From: Rhodanobacteraceae bacterium
GTDB taxonomy: Bacteria > Pseudomonadota > Gammaproteobacteria > Xanthomonadales > Rhodanobacteraceae
NCBI GenBank assembly: GCA_021325475.1
Contig: JAJPHA010000034.1
Coordinates: forward strand, 1 to 60,548
Reading direction: 5' to 3'
Length of the DNA: 60,548 nucleotides
The translations under genes were made by a program, and so were the position numbers. The stretch's first letter is position 1; each line of letters starts with the position of its first letter. Positions 50,962 through 60,548 of this stretch are shown here, piece after piece. The notes beneath the pieces are model-generated. The model made no database searches. It was not told where the DNA came from and saw nothing but the letters and a program-made list of their open reading frames with translations.

Positions 50962-52016
50962 TCGCAGCGCTGCCGTATGCGCTCGGCGGGCCGCCGCTCC
51001 GCGGCGTGCTGCGCGCGTGCGCCGAGGATTTTTTCGTGGACGAGGATCTCGGCTTCGCCGCCGATGGTGCCGGCGAGCATGTCCTGCTGCGCGTGGAGAA
51101 ACGCGGCGCCAACACCGCGTGGATCGCGCGCGAGCTGGCGCGCTTCGCCGGCGTGCCGGCGGCGGCGGTGAGCTTTGCCGGGTTGAAGGATCGCCACGCC
51201 GTCGCGCGCCAATGGTTTTCCGTGCACCTTGCCGGCACGCAGGAACCGGATTGGACGGCATTCGAAACGGCGGAAGCGCGCGTGCTGGAAGCCGCGCGTC
51301 ATCGCCGCAAGCTGCGGCGCGGCGCGCACGCCGGCAATCGCTTCACCCTTCGCGTGCGCGAGGTGCGCGGCGATCGCGATGCCGCTGTGGCTCGGATCGA
51401 GCGCATCGCCGCTACCGGCGTGCCGAACTACTTCGGCGAACAGCGTTTCGGCCGCGGCCGGGCGAACGTCGCGCAGGCGTCGGCGATGTTCGCCGCGGCG
51501 GCATCCGCCGGCAAGCGGCGCATACCGCGCGAGGAGCGTTCGCTGCTGCTGTCGGCGGCGCGCGCGCAACTGTTCAACGCCGTGCTGGCCGAGCGGGTGG
51601 CGCGCGGCAACTGGAATCGGCCGCTCGAGGGCGAGGTCTGGATGCTCGCCGGTTCGCACAGCATCTTCGGCCCGGAACCGCTCACACCGGAACTCGCCAC
51701 GCGCTGCGCGGACGGCGACATCGTCCCGACCGGACCCTTGTGGGGTTCCGGCGCGCTGCGTTCGACGGCGACGGTGGCCGCACTCGAGACCGCGGTGGCA
51801 CAGGCACATGCGCCACTCGCCGCGGGCTTGGCCGCGAGCGGGCTGCGCCAGGAGCGGCGCGCGCTCGTCCTGCGCGCGCGGGAGCTTGTTGCCGACTGGT
51901 GTGGGGCAGCCGAATTGCGTCTCAGCTTTTACTTGGAGTCCGGCTGCTATGCCACTGTGTTGATTAGGGAACTTGTCGACACGGCGGCACCGGGATCGGC
52001 GGCGTTGCCCGACTGA
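50958..52016 (+). CDS. truD: tRNA pseudouridine(13) synthase
   Basis: Converts U13 of tRNA-Glu to pseudouridine. The 352 residues show [11 protein letters not shown], the catalytic Asp78 in [32 protein letters not shown] and the C-terminal [21 protein letters not shown], all typical TruD elements. It overlaps ispF by 4 bases; the ispD-ispF-truD-surE order is common in gammaproteobacteria, here interrupted by two genes before surE. Confidence 0.96.
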   Translation: MIAALPYALGGPPLRGVLRACAEDFFVDEDLGFAADGAGEHVLLRVEKRGANTAWIARELARFAGVPAAAVSFAGLKDRHAVARQWFSVHLAGTQEPDWTAFETAEARVLEAARHRRKLRRGAHAGNRFTLRVREVRGDRDAAVARIERIAATGVPNYFGEQRFGRGRANVAQASAMFAAAASAGKRRIPREERSLLLSAARAQLFNAVLAERVARGNWNRPLEGEVWMLAGSHSIFGPEPLTPELATRCADGDIVPTGPLWGSGALRSTATVAALETAVAQAHAPLAAGLAASGLRQERRALVLRARELVADWCGAAELRLSFYLESGCYATVLIRELVDTAAPGSAALPD

Positions 52017-52099
52017 TCCGGACTACCCTCGACGCGGCGTTGGGACTATAGTGATCGCAGGCAGGCTCGGCGCGGATTTTCCGCGCACAGGAGGTTGCC

Positions 52100-52312
52100 A
52101 TGCGAGCAGCGCGATGGGGCGCCGTCGTTGCGGCGAGCCTCGCGGTCAGCGCCTGCGCCGGCACGGCCGGACGGCAGGCGTTGCTCCCCAGCCAGGATCT
52201 CGATACCGACAAGATCGAGCTGGTCAACCGCTGGGCTCACGATCGCGGCGCGACGATCATCTGGGTGAACTATCCGACCCGGCCGCACCCGCGGCCGACG
52301 AGCGGCGACTGA
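52100..52312 (+). CDS. Small lipoprotein
   Basis: The 70-residue product has lipobox VSAC (Cys19) and mature sequence of about 52 residues (QDLDTDKIELVNRWAHDRGATIIWVNYPTRP). A strong CAGGAGG precedes the ATG at normal spacing, which supports a real gene. TATAGT at 52047-52052 could be its -10 box. Function unknown; it is convergent with the Smr-domain gene, 11 bases apart. Confidence 0.8.
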   Translation: MRAARWGAVVAASLAVSACAGTAGRQALLPSQDLDTDKIELVNRWAHDRGATIIWVNYPTRPHPRPTSGD

Positions 52313-52323
52313 CCGACGCGGCC

Positions 52324-52872
52324 TCAGGCCCGGCGCAGCAGCACGAGCGTCGCTCCGGTGCCGCCCTCGGCGGGTTTCGCCGAGGCGAAGGCGAGCACGT
52401 CGTCGCGCCGGCGCAGGACGTGGTCGACCAGACGCTTCAACACCGGACCCGGCGCACGCGAGCGCAGACCCTTGCCGTGGATGATCTTCACGCACAAGCG
52501 ATCCGCGCGGCGACAGGCATCGAGGAATTCCTTCACCGCCACGCGCGCGACTTCGGCGGTCATCTGGTGCAGGTCGATCTCGTCGGCGATGCTGTAGTGG
52601 CCGCGCTTGAGCCGCACCAGAATCCGCGGCGCGACGCCGGGCTTGAGATAGCTCAGTTCCTCGCCGATTTCCAGCACCGCCGGATCGATCGCGCTCGACA
52701 TCAGCTCGTCGGCCACCTGCGCCTCGTCCAGACGTGCCTGCCGGGGCTCCGGCGGCGGCCGCGCGCGCGGCGCGATCACGCGGTCGCGCACGATCGGTCG
52801 TACCGGCCCCACGGCCTCGCGGAACAGGTGCCGATCCTCGGCGCCGATGGCGGGTGGGCGCGGCTTGGTCAT
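52324..52872 (-). CDS. Smr-domain protein
   Basis: The 182-residue protein has a charged N-terminal region and a C-terminal Smr domain: [28 protein letters not shown] and [13 protein letters not shown]. Smr domains are nicking nucleases related to the MutS2 C terminus, and bacterial stand-alone versions (SmrA/SmrB type) act on nucleic acids, including collided-ribosome mRNA for SmrB. Which of these applies is not clear. It is divergent from surE. Confidence 0.9.
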   Translation of the reverse strand: MTKPRPPAIGAEDRHLFREAVGPVRPIVRDRVIAPRARPPPEPRQARLDEAQVADELMSSAIDPAVLEIGEELSYLKPGVAPRILVRLKRGHYSIADEIDLHQMTAEVARVAVKEFLDACRRADRLCVKIIHGKGLRSRAPGPVLKRLVDHVLRRRDDVLAFASAKPAEGGTGATLVLLRRA

Positions 52873-52926
52873 CGCCGCGAGCTTAGCAGGGAAAGGCCTG
52901 CGTTCGGTTGCGTCGGCCGCTTCCAG

Positions 52927-52932
52927 TACAAT
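52927..52932 (+). promoter_or_regulatory. Possible -10 element of surE
   Basis: TACAAT within GTACAAT lies 35 bases before the surE start. TTCGGT 18 bases upstream is a poor -35 candidate. Confidence 0.35.
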
Positions 52933-52967
52933 TCCATTTTGCCGCCCGTTCGGCCTTCGGAAACCGC

Positions 52968-53744
52968 ATGCGCGTATTGGTCAGCAACGACGACGGTGTG
53001 GACGCTCCCGGCATCCAGGTGCTGGCGCGACGCCTTGCGGTGGTCGGCGAGGTGATCGTGGTGGCGCCGGACCGCGACCGTTCCGGCGCGAGCAATTCGC
53101 TCACCCTGAATCAGCCGATCCGCGTCACCCGGCTGGACGACGGCCGCTACCGGGTGGCCGGCACGCCCACCGATTGCGTGCATCTCGCACTCGCCGGCTT
53201 GCTCGACAAGGAGCCGGACATCGTCGTCGCCGGCATCAACAATTCGCCCAATCTCGGCGACGACGTGATCTATTCCGGAACGGTGTCGGCGGCGATGGAA
53301 GGCCGGTTTCTCGGCTTGCCGGCGATCGCGGTGTCGCTGGTGTCGCAGGATCATCTGGGCGAACACTATCACAGCGCCGCGCAGGCCGCGCTCGCGATCA
53401 TGCAGCGTCTGCTGGTCGATCCGCTGCCGGCCGACACCATCCTCAACGTCAACGTGCCGGATCGGCCGTGGGCGGAGTTGCGTGGCTTCGCCGTCACCCG
53501 CCTCGGCAAACGCCATCGTTCGGCGCCGTGCATCGCCGAGCGCGATCCGCGCGGACGGCCGATCTACTGGATCGGTCCGCCGGGCGAGGCCGACGACGCC
53601 GGTCCTGGCACCGATTTCCACGCCGTGCGCGAGGGCTACATCTCGATCACGCCGATCCACGTCGATCTCACCCGCTATCAGGCGCTGGACAAGGTCGCCG
53701 GCTGGGTCAGTTCCTTGTCGCTGGAGCTCGGCGCCGTCGCATGA
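52968..53744 (+). CDS. surE: 5'/3'-nucleotidase SurE
   Basis: Metal-dependent survival phosphatase acting on nucleoside monophosphates. The 258 residues start [15 protein letters not shown], with Asp8/Asp9 as metal ligands, followed by [13 protein letters not shown] and [26 protein letters not shown]. It starts the surE-pcm-yqaA-nlpD-rpoS cluster; its stop overlaps the pcm start (ATGA). Confidence 0.97.
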   Translation: MRVLVSNDDGVDAPGIQVLARRLAVVGEVIVVAPDRDRSGASNSLTLNQPIRVTRLDDGRYRVAGTPTDCVHLALAGLLDKEPDIVVAGINNSPNLGDDVIYSGTVSAAMEGRFLGLPAIAVSLVSQDHLGEHYHSAAQAALAIMQRLLVDPLPADTILNVNVPDRPWAELRGFAVTRLGKRHRSAPCIAERDPRGRPIYWIGPPGEADDAGPGTDFHAVREGYISITPIHVDLTRYQALDKVAGWVSSLSLELGAVA

Positions 53745-54418
53745 GGCTGTTTTCGCTGCCCACGCCCGAAGCGCGCGGCCTCGGCATGACCTCGCAGCGC
53801 GCGCGCGACCGTCTGGTCGAACGCCTGCGCGCCGAAGGCATCCGCGATCCGCGCGTGCTCGAGGTGATCGGCCGCCTGCCGCGACACCTGTTCGTCGAGG
53901 AGGCGCTCGCCTCGCGCGCCTACGAGGACACCGCGCTGCCGATCGGTCGCGGCCAGACGATCTCGCAACCCTGGGTGGTGGCGCGCATGACCGAGGCGGT
54001 GCTCGAGCACAAGCTGCCGGAACGGGTGCTGGAGATCGGCACCGGTTCAGGCTACCAGGCCGCGGTGCTCGCGGCACTGGTGAAAAATGTATACACGGTC
54101 GAGCGCATCGAGGAGCTGCTGCGCAATGCGCGCCGGCGGTTCCGCAAGCTCGGCATCGACAACATCCGCTCGCGGCACGACGACGGCCGGCTCGGCTGGC
54201 CGGAGCACGCGCCGTTCGATGCGATTCTGCTCACCGCGGCCGGGGAAACCGTCGCCGCGTCGCTGTTCGATCAGCTCGCACCGGATGGCGTGCTCGTCGG
54301 GCCGGTCGGTGCGCCCGGAGCGCAGCGCCTGCTGCGCTACCGTCACGACGGCAAGGCCTGGGTCGGCGAAACGCTCGGCGCGGTCAGCTTCGTGCCGCTG
54401 CTGGGCGGACTCGGCTGA
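53741..54418 (+). CDS. pcm: Protein-L-isoaspartate O-methyltransferase
   Basis: Repairs isoaspartyl residues in aged proteins using SAM. The 225 residues contain [21 protein letters not shown], motif [26 protein letters not shown] and the distal [11 protein letters not shown]. It overlaps surE by 4 bases and yqaA by 1 base. Confidence 0.96.
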   Translation: MRLFSLPTPEARGLGMTSQRARDRLVERLRAEGIRDPRVLEVIGRLPRHLFVEEALASRAYEDTALPIGRGQTISQPWVVARMTEAVLEHKLPERVLEIGTGSGYQAAVLAALVKNVYTVERIEELLRNARRRFRKLGIDNIRSRHDDGRLGWPEHAPFDAILLTAAGETVAASLFDQLAPDGVLVGPVGAPGAQRLLRYRHDGKAWVGETLGAVSFVPLLGGLG

Positions 54419-55023
54419 TGCGGCTGTTCCGGCCGCTGTACGAGTTCGCCCTGCGCTGGGCGGCGCATCCGCACGCCGAGCGCTTTCTCGCCGGCCTGAG
54501 CCTCGTCGAGGCGTTCATTTTCCCGGTCGCGCCGGAGGTCATGCTGGCGCCGATGACGCTGGCCAGGCCGCGCCGCTGGGCACGCTACGCCACGATCAGC
54601 CTGCTCGGTTCGCTCGTCGGTTCGCTGATCGGCTACGCGCTCGGCCATTTCGCGTTCGATCTGGTGCGCCCGCTGTTCGCCGATCTCGGCTGGCTGGCCA
54701 AACTGGACGAGCTCGTCGCGCAGTTGCGTGCCTCGCTGGCGGCCGATCCCTGGAAGGCGTTCTGGATGCTGGTGCTGGCCGGATTCCTGCCGATTCCGCT
54801 GAAGATCTTCACCTGGGCCTCGGGCATCGTCGGGCTGCCGCTGCCGGCGTTCGTCGCCGGCATGCTGATCGGGCGCGGCAAGCGCGTGTATCTCCTGTGC
54901 GGCGCGATCCGGCTCGGCGGCGCGCGCGTCGAACGGGCCCTGCACCGCTGGATCGAATGGATCGGCTGGGGCTTGCTCGTCGTCGTCGTCGCCTTGATCC
55001 TGTATTTCCGTTTCCTGCGCTGA
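54418..55023 (+). CDS. YqaA-family inner-membrane protein (VTT/DedA-like)
   Basis: The 201-residue polytopic protein has hydrophobic segments around residues 28-45, 60-82, 118-140 and 175-198, an acidic residue in the FIFPVAPEVMLAPM segment and GFLPIPLKIFTWASG. The YqaA branch of the DedA/VTT superfamily may move lipids or support membrane-potential homeostasis; its exact function is unknown. Conserved position between pcm and nlpD supports the name. Confidence 0.88.
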   Translation: MRLFRPLYEFALRWAAHPHAERFLAGLSLVEAFIFPVAPEVMLAPMTLARPRRWARYATISLLGSLVGSLIGYALGHFAFDLVRPLFADLGWLAKLDELVAQLRASLAADPWKAFWMLVLAGFLPIPLKIFTWASGIVGLPLPAFVAGMLIGRGKRVYLLCGAIRLGGARVERALHRWIEWIGWGLLVVVVALILYFRFLR

Positions 55024-55031
55024 ACCTCGCC

Positions 55032-55997
55032 ATGGGAAGAGCCGTGAGGATCCGATCCGGCAAGACGCTCGCCGTGTGCACGGCCTGCCTGCTCGCCGCC
55101 TGCGCCTCGAACGAGCCGGCGCCGGTGATCGACCGCTCGCTCGAATCCGCGCCGCACGCCTCGCCATCCGCCCCGCGCGGCCGTCGCACGCCGCCAGCGG
55201 AACCGGCGGCCGGCGAATACCGGGTCGTCGCCGGCGACACGCTGTACGCCATCGCCTTCAGGCACGGCCTCGATTACCGCGAACTGGCGGCGTGGAACCA
55301 CATCGCGCCGCCGTATCGGATCTACGTCGGCCAGCAGCTGCGCCTGCGCGCGCCGGAGCCCGGCACGGCGCCGAGCGCCGCCGTCGCGCCGCCGGTCGTC
55401 GCCGAGAATCCACATGTGGACAATGCGGCAAAGCCGCCCGCGACGCCCGCGCCGGCGGCTCCCTCTACGGCCGCGCCGACGGACAACGCCGCACCCGCAG
55501 CGACGGACAAGCCCGCGCCGCGAGCCGTCGCCGCGGTACCGCCCGCCGCGACGCAGGGTGCCACGAAGCCGCCGGCGAATGCCGCGGCCGCAGCGACGGA
55601 ACGTGCTCCCGAGCTCAATGCCGGCGGCGTGTCCTGGCGCTGGCCGGCGGCCGGCGAGGTGATCGGCACGTTCGTGGCCGGTGATCAGACGCATCAGGGC
55701 ATCGACATCGCCGGCCGGGAAGGCGATCCGGTGGTCGCCGCCGCCGACGGCGACGTGGTGTACAGCGGCAACGGCCTGATCGGTTACGGCGAGCTCATCA
55801 TCATCAAGCACAACGCCAATTTCCTGTCCGCCTACGGCCACAACCGCAAGCGCCTGGTGCAGGAAGGCGAACACGTGAAGGCCGGTCAGCGCATCGCCGA
55901 GATGGGCGCAAGCTCGGCCGCACGCGACGAACTGCACTTCGAGATCCGCAGGAACGGCAAACCGGTCAACCCGCTGGACTACCTGCCCGCGCGCTGA
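55032..55997 (+). CDS. nlpD: NlpD-like murein hydrolase activator lipoprotein
   Basis: Activates amidases for cell separation. The 321 residues have lipobox LLAAC (Cys24), a LysM domain (about 62-105; [20 protein letters not shown]), a long Ala/Pro linker and a LytM/M23 domain. The first metal motif reads HQGID (His and Asp kept) and the middle His is in SAYGHN, but the HxH pair reads ELHFEIR, so its first His is Glu. That makes catalysis doubtful and fits an activator. The ATG at 55032 has no SD; a GTG at 55044 behind GGAAG is an alternative. It precedes rpoS, as usual. Confidence 0.93.
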   Translation: MGRAVRIRSGKTLAVCTACLLAACASNEPAPVIDRSLESAPHASPSAPRGRRTPPAEPAAGEYRVVAGDTLYAIAFRHGLDYRELAAWNHIAPPYRIYVGQQLRLRAPEPGTAPSAAVAPPVVAENPHVDNAAKPPATPAPAAPSTAAPTDNAAPAATDKPAPRAVAAVPPAATQGATKPPANAAAAATERAPELNAGGVSWRWPAAGEVIGTFVAGDQTHQGIDIAGREGDPVVAAADGDVVYSGNGLIGYGELIIIKHNANFLSAYGHNRKRLVQEGEHVKAGQRIAEMGASSAARDELHFEIRRNGKPVNPLDYLPAR

Positions 55998-56025
55998 CGC
56001 CGGGCGGCGGCGTCGGGAGTATGCT

Positions 56026-56925
56026 GTGGCCATGAACCCGTCTCCGTCCGACGAGCTCGACGCCGAGGAGTTGCTCGAACTCATCGACGCGGTGGAGACG
56101 CACGACGAGGAAGCGCGCAACTCGGCCGGCGTCTATCTCAACGAAATCGGCATGATTCCGCTGCTCGATGCCGACGCCGAGGCCGCGCTCGCGCAGCGCG
56201 TCCGCGCCGGCGACGCGGACGCGCGCCGGCAGATGATCGAGGCCAACCTGCGGCTGGTGGTCGCGGTCGCGCGCGGCCACGTCGGACGCGGCGTGCCGCT
56301 GCTCGATCTGATCGAGGAAGGCAACCTCGGTCTGATCCGCGCGGTGGAGAAATTCGATCCCGCACGCGGCGTGCGCTTCGCCACCTACGCCGTGTGGTGG
56401 ATTCGCCAGGCCGTGCAGCACGCGCTCATGCACCAGGGCCGCACCGTGCGCCTGCCGGTGCACGTATTGCGCGAGTTCGCCCAAGTGTTGCGCGCCCGGC
56501 GCCAGTTCATGGCGCGGCACGGGCGCATGCCGAGCCGGGACGAACTGGCGCTGGCGGTCGGCAAGACCACGGACGAGGTGGCGGAGCTGTTCGCCGTCAC
56601 CGAGCGCATCAGCTCGCTGGATGCACCGCTTTCCGAAAGCGACGACCGCGCGCTCATCGAGCAGCTCATGGTGAGCGGCGATGCGCCCGCGCCGCGCGCA
56701 GACGAGGCTGCCGGCGGACGCATCAACGATTGGCTCGCGCGCTTGCCCGAACGCCAGCGCTATGTGCTGGAGCACCGCTACGGGCTCAACGATCAAGGCA
56801 TCAAGACCCTGGCCGAAATCGCCTGCGAACTCGGCCTGACGCGCGAACGGGTACGCCAGATCCAGCGCGAGGCCTTGCAGCGGCTGCGCGTCCTGGTCGA
56901 GCGCGAATCCGCCGCGCGCCCGTGA
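56026..56925 (+). CDS. rpoS: RNA polymerase sigma factor RpoS
   Basis: Stationary-phase sigma factor. The 299 residues (297 from the ATG at 56032) contain region 1.2 ([18 protein letters not shown]), region 2 ([55 protein letters not shown]), region 3 and region 4 ([33 protein letters not shown]). The GTG at 56026 is preferred because GGGAG lies 6 bases upstream. It is shorter than E. coli RpoS (330), as in related bacteria. In gammaproteobacteria it is commonly transcribed from promoters within nlpD. Confidence 0.94.
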   Translation: MAMNPSPSDELDAEELLELIDAVETHDEEARNSAGVYLNEIGMIPLLDADAEAALAQRVRAGDADARRQMIEANLRLVVAVARGHVGRGVPLLDLIEEGNLGLIRAVEKFDPARGVRFATYAVWWIRQAVQHALMHQGRTVRLPVHVLREFAQVLRARRQFMARHGRMPSRDELALAVGKTTDEVAELFAVTERISSLDAPLSESDDRALIEQLMVSGDAPAPRADEAAGGRINDWLARLPERQRYVLEHRYGLNDQGIKTLAEIACELGLTRERVRQIQREALQRLRVLVERESAARP

Positions 56926-56940
56926 CGGCCGCGCGTTCGC

Positions 56941-57315
56941 TCAGCCCTCGAGCAGGAACACGGCGACGACCTGGCGGCCTTCGCCGGCGAGCACGTTGAA
57001 CGTGCGCGCGGCCGCGGCGTTGTCCATGGTTTCCACGCCGATACCGCGGCGCAGGAATTCGGCGAGCACCGCCGGCGGCGGAAACACCGGACGCGCGCCG
57101 GTGCCGAGCAGCACCACCTCCGGCTGCAAGGCGAGCACCGCGGCGATGGCAGCGTCGTCGAAGTCCTCGACGCGACGTGCGGGAAAATTCTCTGCGACCG
57201 CGGTGGCGCTGAGCAGCACGCTCCGAACGACGCGCCGGTCGATGATGGTGACCGAATGCGCATCGGCGTGGCGCAAGAAGAACTGGTGTTCGTTGCGATG
57301 TTCGGTGAGCAGCAT
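56941..57315 (-). CDS. Mth938-like (DUF498/NDUFAF3-type) domain protein
   Basis: The 124-residue protein shows the small alpha/beta fold of the Mth938 family ([60 protein letters not shown]). Function in bacteria is not settled; the mitochondrial relative assists complex I assembly. It lies 22 bases behind yhbY on the same strand and is convergent with rpoS. Confidence 0.85.
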   Translation of the reverse strand: MLLTEHRNEHQFFLRHADAHSVTIIDRRVVRSVLLSATAVAENFPARRVEDFDDAAIAAVLALQPEVVLLGTGARPVFPPPAVLAEFLRRGIGVETMDNAAAARTFNVLAGEGRQVVAVFLLEG

Positions 57316-57337
57316 GATCCCAAGTTCGCCACGCCGG

Positions 57338-57634
57338 TCAGGCGGGCAGGGCGAGTTTCGGCTGGTCCGGATTGCGGCGGTAGAAACAGGCCGTGCGGCC
57401 GATGCCCTGCACGAGCGCGGCGCCGGTGCCGTCGGCCAGCGCCGCGATCTGCGCCGTGCGCTCGGCGCGGTCCGGAGTACCGAGCTTGACCTTGACCAGC
57501 TCGTGCTGGTCGAGCGCACTGGAGAATTCCGCGATCAACGCCGGGGTGATGCCCTTGTTGCCGGTGAGAATCACGGGCTTCAGGGCATGCGCGAGGCCGC
57601 GCAGATAGCGACGCTGACTGGGACTCAGGTTCAT
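57338..57634 (-). CDS. yhbY: YhbY-family RNA-binding protein
   Basis: The 98-residue CRM-domain protein is associated with the 50S subunit in E. coli. Motifs include [27 protein letters not shown] and [16 protein letters not shown]. It is divergent from rlmE, as in many gammaproteobacteria. The ATG at 57634 gives the standard start. Confidence 0.95.
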   Translation of the reverse strand: MNLSPSQRRYLRGLAHALKPVILTGNKGITPALIAEFSSALDQHELVKVKLGTPDRAERTAQIAALADGTGAALVQGIGRTACFYRRNPDQPKLALPA

Positions 57635-57715
57635 GGACGCGAGGCGGATACGGCAGGCGCGGAGGAGAAAGGGTATCATGGCGCCCCGCAGCAAGCATGG
57701 CGGCGTGAAGAGGAC

Positions 57716-58351
57716 GTGGCCCGCAGCAAATCCAGCGCGCGCTGGTTGAAGGAGCATTTCCGCGATCCCTACGTGCAGCGCGCCCAGGCGGAAGGCTGGC
57801 GCTCGCGCGCGGTGTTCAAGCTCGAGGAGATGCTGGAGCGCGATCGCCTGCTCCGACCCGGCATGGTGGTGGTCGACCTCGGCGCCGCACCCGGCGGCTG
57901 GTCGCAGATGGTGCGCGAGCGCCTGGGCGACCGCGGCCGGGTGATCGCGCTCGACATCCTGCCGATGCAGGGCATCGCCGGCGTTGAGTTCCTGCAGGGC
58001 GATTTCCGCGACCAAGCGGTGCTGGCGCGATTGGAAGCCCTGCTGAACGGCGCGCCGGTCGATCTTGTGCTCTCCGACATGGCCCCCAATATGAGCGGAG
58101 TGGACGAGGTCGATCAGGCACGGGCGATGCATCTTGCGGAATTGGCGCGGGATTTCGCCGCCGTGCACCTGAAACCCGGCGGCGCGTTGCTGGTCAAGTT
58201 GTTCCAGGGACGCGGGTTCGACGAATACGTCAGGAACTTGCGCTCGAGCTACGCGCGCGTCAGCATGCGCAAACCGAAGGCCTCGCGAGCGCGCAGCGCA
58301 GAGGTGTATGCGTTGGCGGTGGGAAAGCGAGGGCTGAGGGCTGAGGGCTGA
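57716..58351 (+). CDS. rlmE: 23S rRNA 2'-O-ribose methyltransferase (U2552)
   Basis: Methylates the A-loop of 23S rRNA in late 50S assembly. The 211 residues have SAM motif [13 protein letters not shown] and the K-D-K-E tetrad Lys35, Asp121, Lys161 and Glu196. The GTG at 57716 is the only start that gives the conserved [12 protein letters not shown]. The last six residues (GLRAEG) and the stop codon come from a GGGCTGA heptamer array, so the natural C terminus is replaced or extended. It precedes ftsH, the usual pair. Confidence 0.96.
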   Translation: MARSKSSARWLKEHFRDPYVQRAQAEGWRSRAVFKLEEMLERDRLLRPGMVVVDLGAAPGGWSQMVRERLGDRGRVIALDILPMQGIAGVEFLQGDFRDQAVLARLEALLNGAPVDLVLSDMAPNMSGVDEVDQARAMHLAELARDFAAVHLKPGGALLVKLFQGRGFDEYVRNLRSSYARVSMRKPKASRARSAEVYALAVGKRGLRAEG

Positions 58352-58358
58352 GGGCCGC
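58331..58358. repeat. GGGCTGA heptamer array at the rlmE end
   Basis: Three perfect GGGCTGA units and one GGGCCGC unit. The third unit contains the rlmE stop codon. The ftsH start follows 18 bases later. Confidence 0.9.
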
Positions 58359-58376
58359 GGTGCGGTGAGTGAACCG

Positions 58377-60296
<1,920 letters not shown>

Positions 60297-60303
60297 CGGA
60301 AAT

Positions 60304-60324
60304 GTGAGCAGTGAGCAGTGAGCG
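60304..60324. repeat. GTGAGCA heptamers after ftsH
   Basis: Units GTGAGCA, GTGAGCA and GTGAGCG lie in tandem just behind the ftsH stop. This is a third heptamer type, with the same 7-base period as the CCCTCAG and CCCACTC families. Confidence 0.8.
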
Positions 60325-60343
60325 GGAAGAGCCGCATGCTCGC

Positions 60344-60392
60344 GGAATTCGGAAATCGGCCGCTCGCTGACGCTCGCTCAATCGGAAATCGG
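60344..60392. repeat. AATCGGAAATCGG-type intergenic repeat
   Basis: TTCGGAAATCGG (60349-60360) and AATCGGAAATCGG (60380-60392) flank CCGCTCGCTGACGCTCGCTC. Related AATCGGAGATGG is in the cmk-rpsA spacer. Confidence 0.55.
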
Positions 60393-60416
60393 AAGAGTAT
60401 TCATGTCGCGGAAGGA

Positions 60417-60548
60417 GGGCTGAGGGCCAAGGGCTGAGGGCTGAGGGCTGCAGCTCTTCGCACTTCCCACTCCCCACTCCCCCCTCCCCACTCACCACCC
60501 CCCACCCCCCACTCCCCACTCCCCACCCCCCCCTCCCACCCCCCCACC
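60417..60548. repeat. Composite heptamer element at the window end
   Basis: Five GGGCTGA-type units (60417-60451) are followed by AGCTCTTCG and a long CCCACTC/CCCCACT tract (about 60460 to the end) that decays into C-rich low complexity. The order matches the element after galU. It continues past the window. Confidence 0.85.

Overview
The window is about 60.5 kb of GC-rich DNA from a gammaproteobacterial chromosome. Gene order and protein types point to the Lysobacterales (Xanthomonadales), probably near the Rhodanobacteraceae. Typical blocks are cmk-rpsA-ihfB-lapA-lapB followed by surface-sugar genes, pyrG-kdsA-eno-ftsB-ispD-ispF-truD, surE-pcm-yqaA-nlpD-rpoS, and divergent yhbY/rlmE-ftsH. 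The family-level placement is inference. No rRNA, tRNA, CRISPR array, transposase or integrase was recognised.

Layout. 1-9985: cytidylate kinase, ribosomal protein S1, IHF beta, the LPS-assembly regulators LapA/LapB, an undecaprenyl-phosphate sugar-1-P transferase, a WbpM-type nucleotide-sugar dehydratase, GalU and a Cys/Met-metabolism PLP enzyme. 10209-19587: a bacterial alpha-2-macroglobulin, penicillin-binding protein 1C and a lipoprotein. 19588-23201: an accessory patch with a methyltransferase remnant, a large secreted BNR-repeat protein and a decayed exported-protein gene. 23150-30270, minus strand: an ABC exporter, then sigma factor/anti-sigma-like protein/YigZ, an alpha/beta hydrolase, an aldehyde dehydrogenase and an NlpC/P60 lipoprotein. 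30378-36733: slyD followed by two tandem Kelch-repeat secreted proteins, bracketed by a 60-bp duplication of the slyD 3' end. 37215-42826: a four-gene operon built around an N-acyl-D-amino-acid deacylase-like lipoprotein. 42846-60296: parE, the pyrG-to-truD operon with an orphan gene inserted before eno, surE-pcm-yqaA-nlpD-rpoS, yhbY and its partner, rlmE and ftsH.

Three signals stand out. (1) The two 14-blade Kelch genes lie between a 60-bp direct repeat of the slyD 3' end. This looks like a 5.84-kb segment inserted between slyD and its original downstream sequence. (2) A family of heptanucleotide tandem repeats (CCCTCAG, CCCACTC and GTGAGCA types) sits exactly at gene borders. It supplies stop codons (galU, rlmE), forms leaders directly before start codons (cmk, the PLP enzyme), and is inserted in frame inside enolase. 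(3) Three exported proteins and one decayed gene end in the same short C-terminal signature, I-F-x-[DN]-G-F-[ED], which may be a sorting or processing tag.

Functionally the window is mostly envelope biogenesis (LapAB, KdsA, WbpL/WbpM, GalU, PBP1C/A2M, NlpD, FtsB, FtsH), isoprenoid and nucleotide metabolism, translation and stress control (RpoS, SurE, Pcm, SlyD). Secreted beta-propeller proteins and a D-amino-acid/N-acyl compound operon form the accessory layer.
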